A stretch of DNA of 64,000 bases from a virus. Position numbers and translations under genes: made by a program. Each line of letters opens with the position of its first letter. The stretch's first letter is position 1. This document shows, piece after piece, positions 63,436 through 64,000 of the stretch. The notes beneath the pieces were generated by a model that had not been told where the DNA came from, did no database searches, and was given only the letters and a program-made list of their open reading frames with translations. The stretch covers positions 1 to 64,000 of the IMG/VR virus record IMGVR_UViG_3300043409_002272; one strand, given 5' to 3'.

Positions 63436-63785
63436 TATTTTCTCCTAGATGTTTTAAATAAAATATTATCTTCATCAATTACAATATCATCTAAATTTGT
63501 AATTTCAGTATAAAGTTCTGAATTTTCTTTGTTTTCAACAATAAATCCAGCAGCACGAAATATTCCTTTTATTTCTGTAACAAAACTTTTGTCGTTACAA
63601 TAACAACATTCTGCTACACACTTCCAAATAAATGGTGTTCCGTCACTTTTTTTTTCGTTTGGCTTTACGATCAAAACATCTACTAATGGCTTATTGCAAT
63701 TACTACACTTTATAATTACATGCCCCCCATCTATTAAACCTTCTTTTGGTTTTTCTTTTTCGTCTTCTTGTTTTAACTTGCTCAT
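63435..63785 (-). CDS. Zinc-finger hypothetical protein
   Basis: A 116-residue protein with CSNC near residue 28 and a second cysteine cluster (CCYC near residue 61), spaced as a zinc ribbon. The C-terminal part is acidic. It overlaps the upstream gene by 4 bases. The function is unknown; nucleic-acid binding is possible. Confidence 0.5.
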   Translation of the reverse strand: MSKLKQEDEKEKPKEGLIDGGHVIIKCSNCNKPLVDVLIVKPNEKKSDGTPFIWKCVAECCYCNDKSFVTEIKGIFRAAGFIVENKENSELYTEITNLDDIVIDEDNILFKTSRRK

Positions 63786-64000
63786 TTTTTTTCTCCTTTG
63801 TCTATATATTTCCTAATATTCTTGATCTTATCAACATTTAATATTTTGTCTTGCTTTTCAAGACCTTTTATTTTTCCAGATCTCCACCAAGGAAGCTTAT
63901 TGTCTGCTTCTTCTTTTTCCTTTGCAATCTTTTCTTTTATTTTTCCTCCTTCTCTTTTAAAATTTTGATCGCTTATTTGACCCAATGTTTCTCCACCTTT
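63782..64000 (-). CDS. Hypothetical protein (possibly cut by window edge)
   Basis: A charged, helical protein. The frame is open to the right edge of the window. A TTG at 63985 preceded by GGTGGAG could be the start (67 residues), or the gene may begin outside. The core is Lys/Glu-rich (KEKIAKEKEEADNKLPWW). No known motif. Confidence 0.4.
   Translation of the reverse strand, partial: KGGETLGQISDQNFKREGGKIKEKIAKEKEEADNKLPWWRSGKIKGLEKQDKILNVDKIKNIRKYIDKGEKK

Noticed and set aside
1-64000. Stop-codon recoding as in some large phages
   Set aside because: Recognisable genes end with TAA, TGA and TAG (for example 28959-28961 and 30240-30242 are TAG followed by the next gene), and no gene needs an in-frame stop to be read through.
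1-64000. tRNA genes or other structured RNA genes
   Set aside because: Intergenic gaps are at most about 85 bases and no cloverleaf was seen in them.

Overview
The window is a stretch of a large tailed-phage genome (Caudoviricetes), AT-rich, almost fully coding and with no cellular housekeeping genes. All three standard stop codons end recognisable genes, so the standard bacterial code applies. A tape-measure gene of 5,617 codons, a tail-tube-like protein and the absence of any sheath gene in the window suggest a long-tailed siphovirus, probably of jumbo-phage genome size. The host cannot be named from the sequence.

Layout. From 1 to 37,114 all genes lie on the + strand and form the virion module. 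In order: the end of an adhesin-like FN3 protein, neck/connector proteins with a DxH glycosyltransferase among them, a tail-tube candidate, a strong terminator, putative tail-assembly chaperones, a second terminator, the giant tape measure (9,682-26,535), distal-tail and tip proteins, a cysteine-rich protein with Ser/Thr linkers, and a small structural protein. From 37,086 to 64,000 all genes lie on the - strand, packed head to tail with many 1-50 bp overlaps. Read in the direction of transcription (right to left), this half encodes small zinc-finger and unknown proteins, RecA carrying an intein, nucleases, a DnaB-type helicase, a DnaG-type primase, a dNMP kinase, a Cas4/RecB-like nuclease, a Nudix protein, a family C DNA polymerase split into two separate genes with a DnaQ-like exonuclease between them, and SSB. 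It continues with a sugar island (about seven glycosyltransferase-like genes, a nucleotidyltransferase, a GHMP-kinase-like protein and a methyltransferase-like protein, with PhoH among them), a Vsr/DUF559-like endonuclease and a putative annealing protein. The two halves converge and overlap by 29 bp at 37,086-37,114.

How it may work together. The - strand half encodes much of a replisome: polymerase, proofreader, SSB, primase, helicase, recombinase and dNMP supply. The + strand half builds the particle. The sugar genes may modify the host surface, phage DNA or the particle itself; the Thr/Ser/Pro-rich linkers in three virion proteins make virion O-glycosylation a testable idea.

Most notable points: (1) an intein in the RecA P-loop with features of a class 3 intein and a decayed LAGLIDADG domain; (2) the split polymerase; (3) a J-domain with an intact HPD motif inside the tape measure; (4) a repeated GGTGTAwTATAC-like intergenic motif that may be a late promoter; (5) cysteine-rich modules shared between neighbouring tail genes, plus an 84-bp higher-order repeat. 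No tRNA, CRISPR array, insertion sequence or origin was recognised. No gene-free stretch exceeds 300 bases; the longest are about 84 bp (9,598-9,681, holding a terminator) and 67 bp (36,433-36,499, holding a promoter-like motif).
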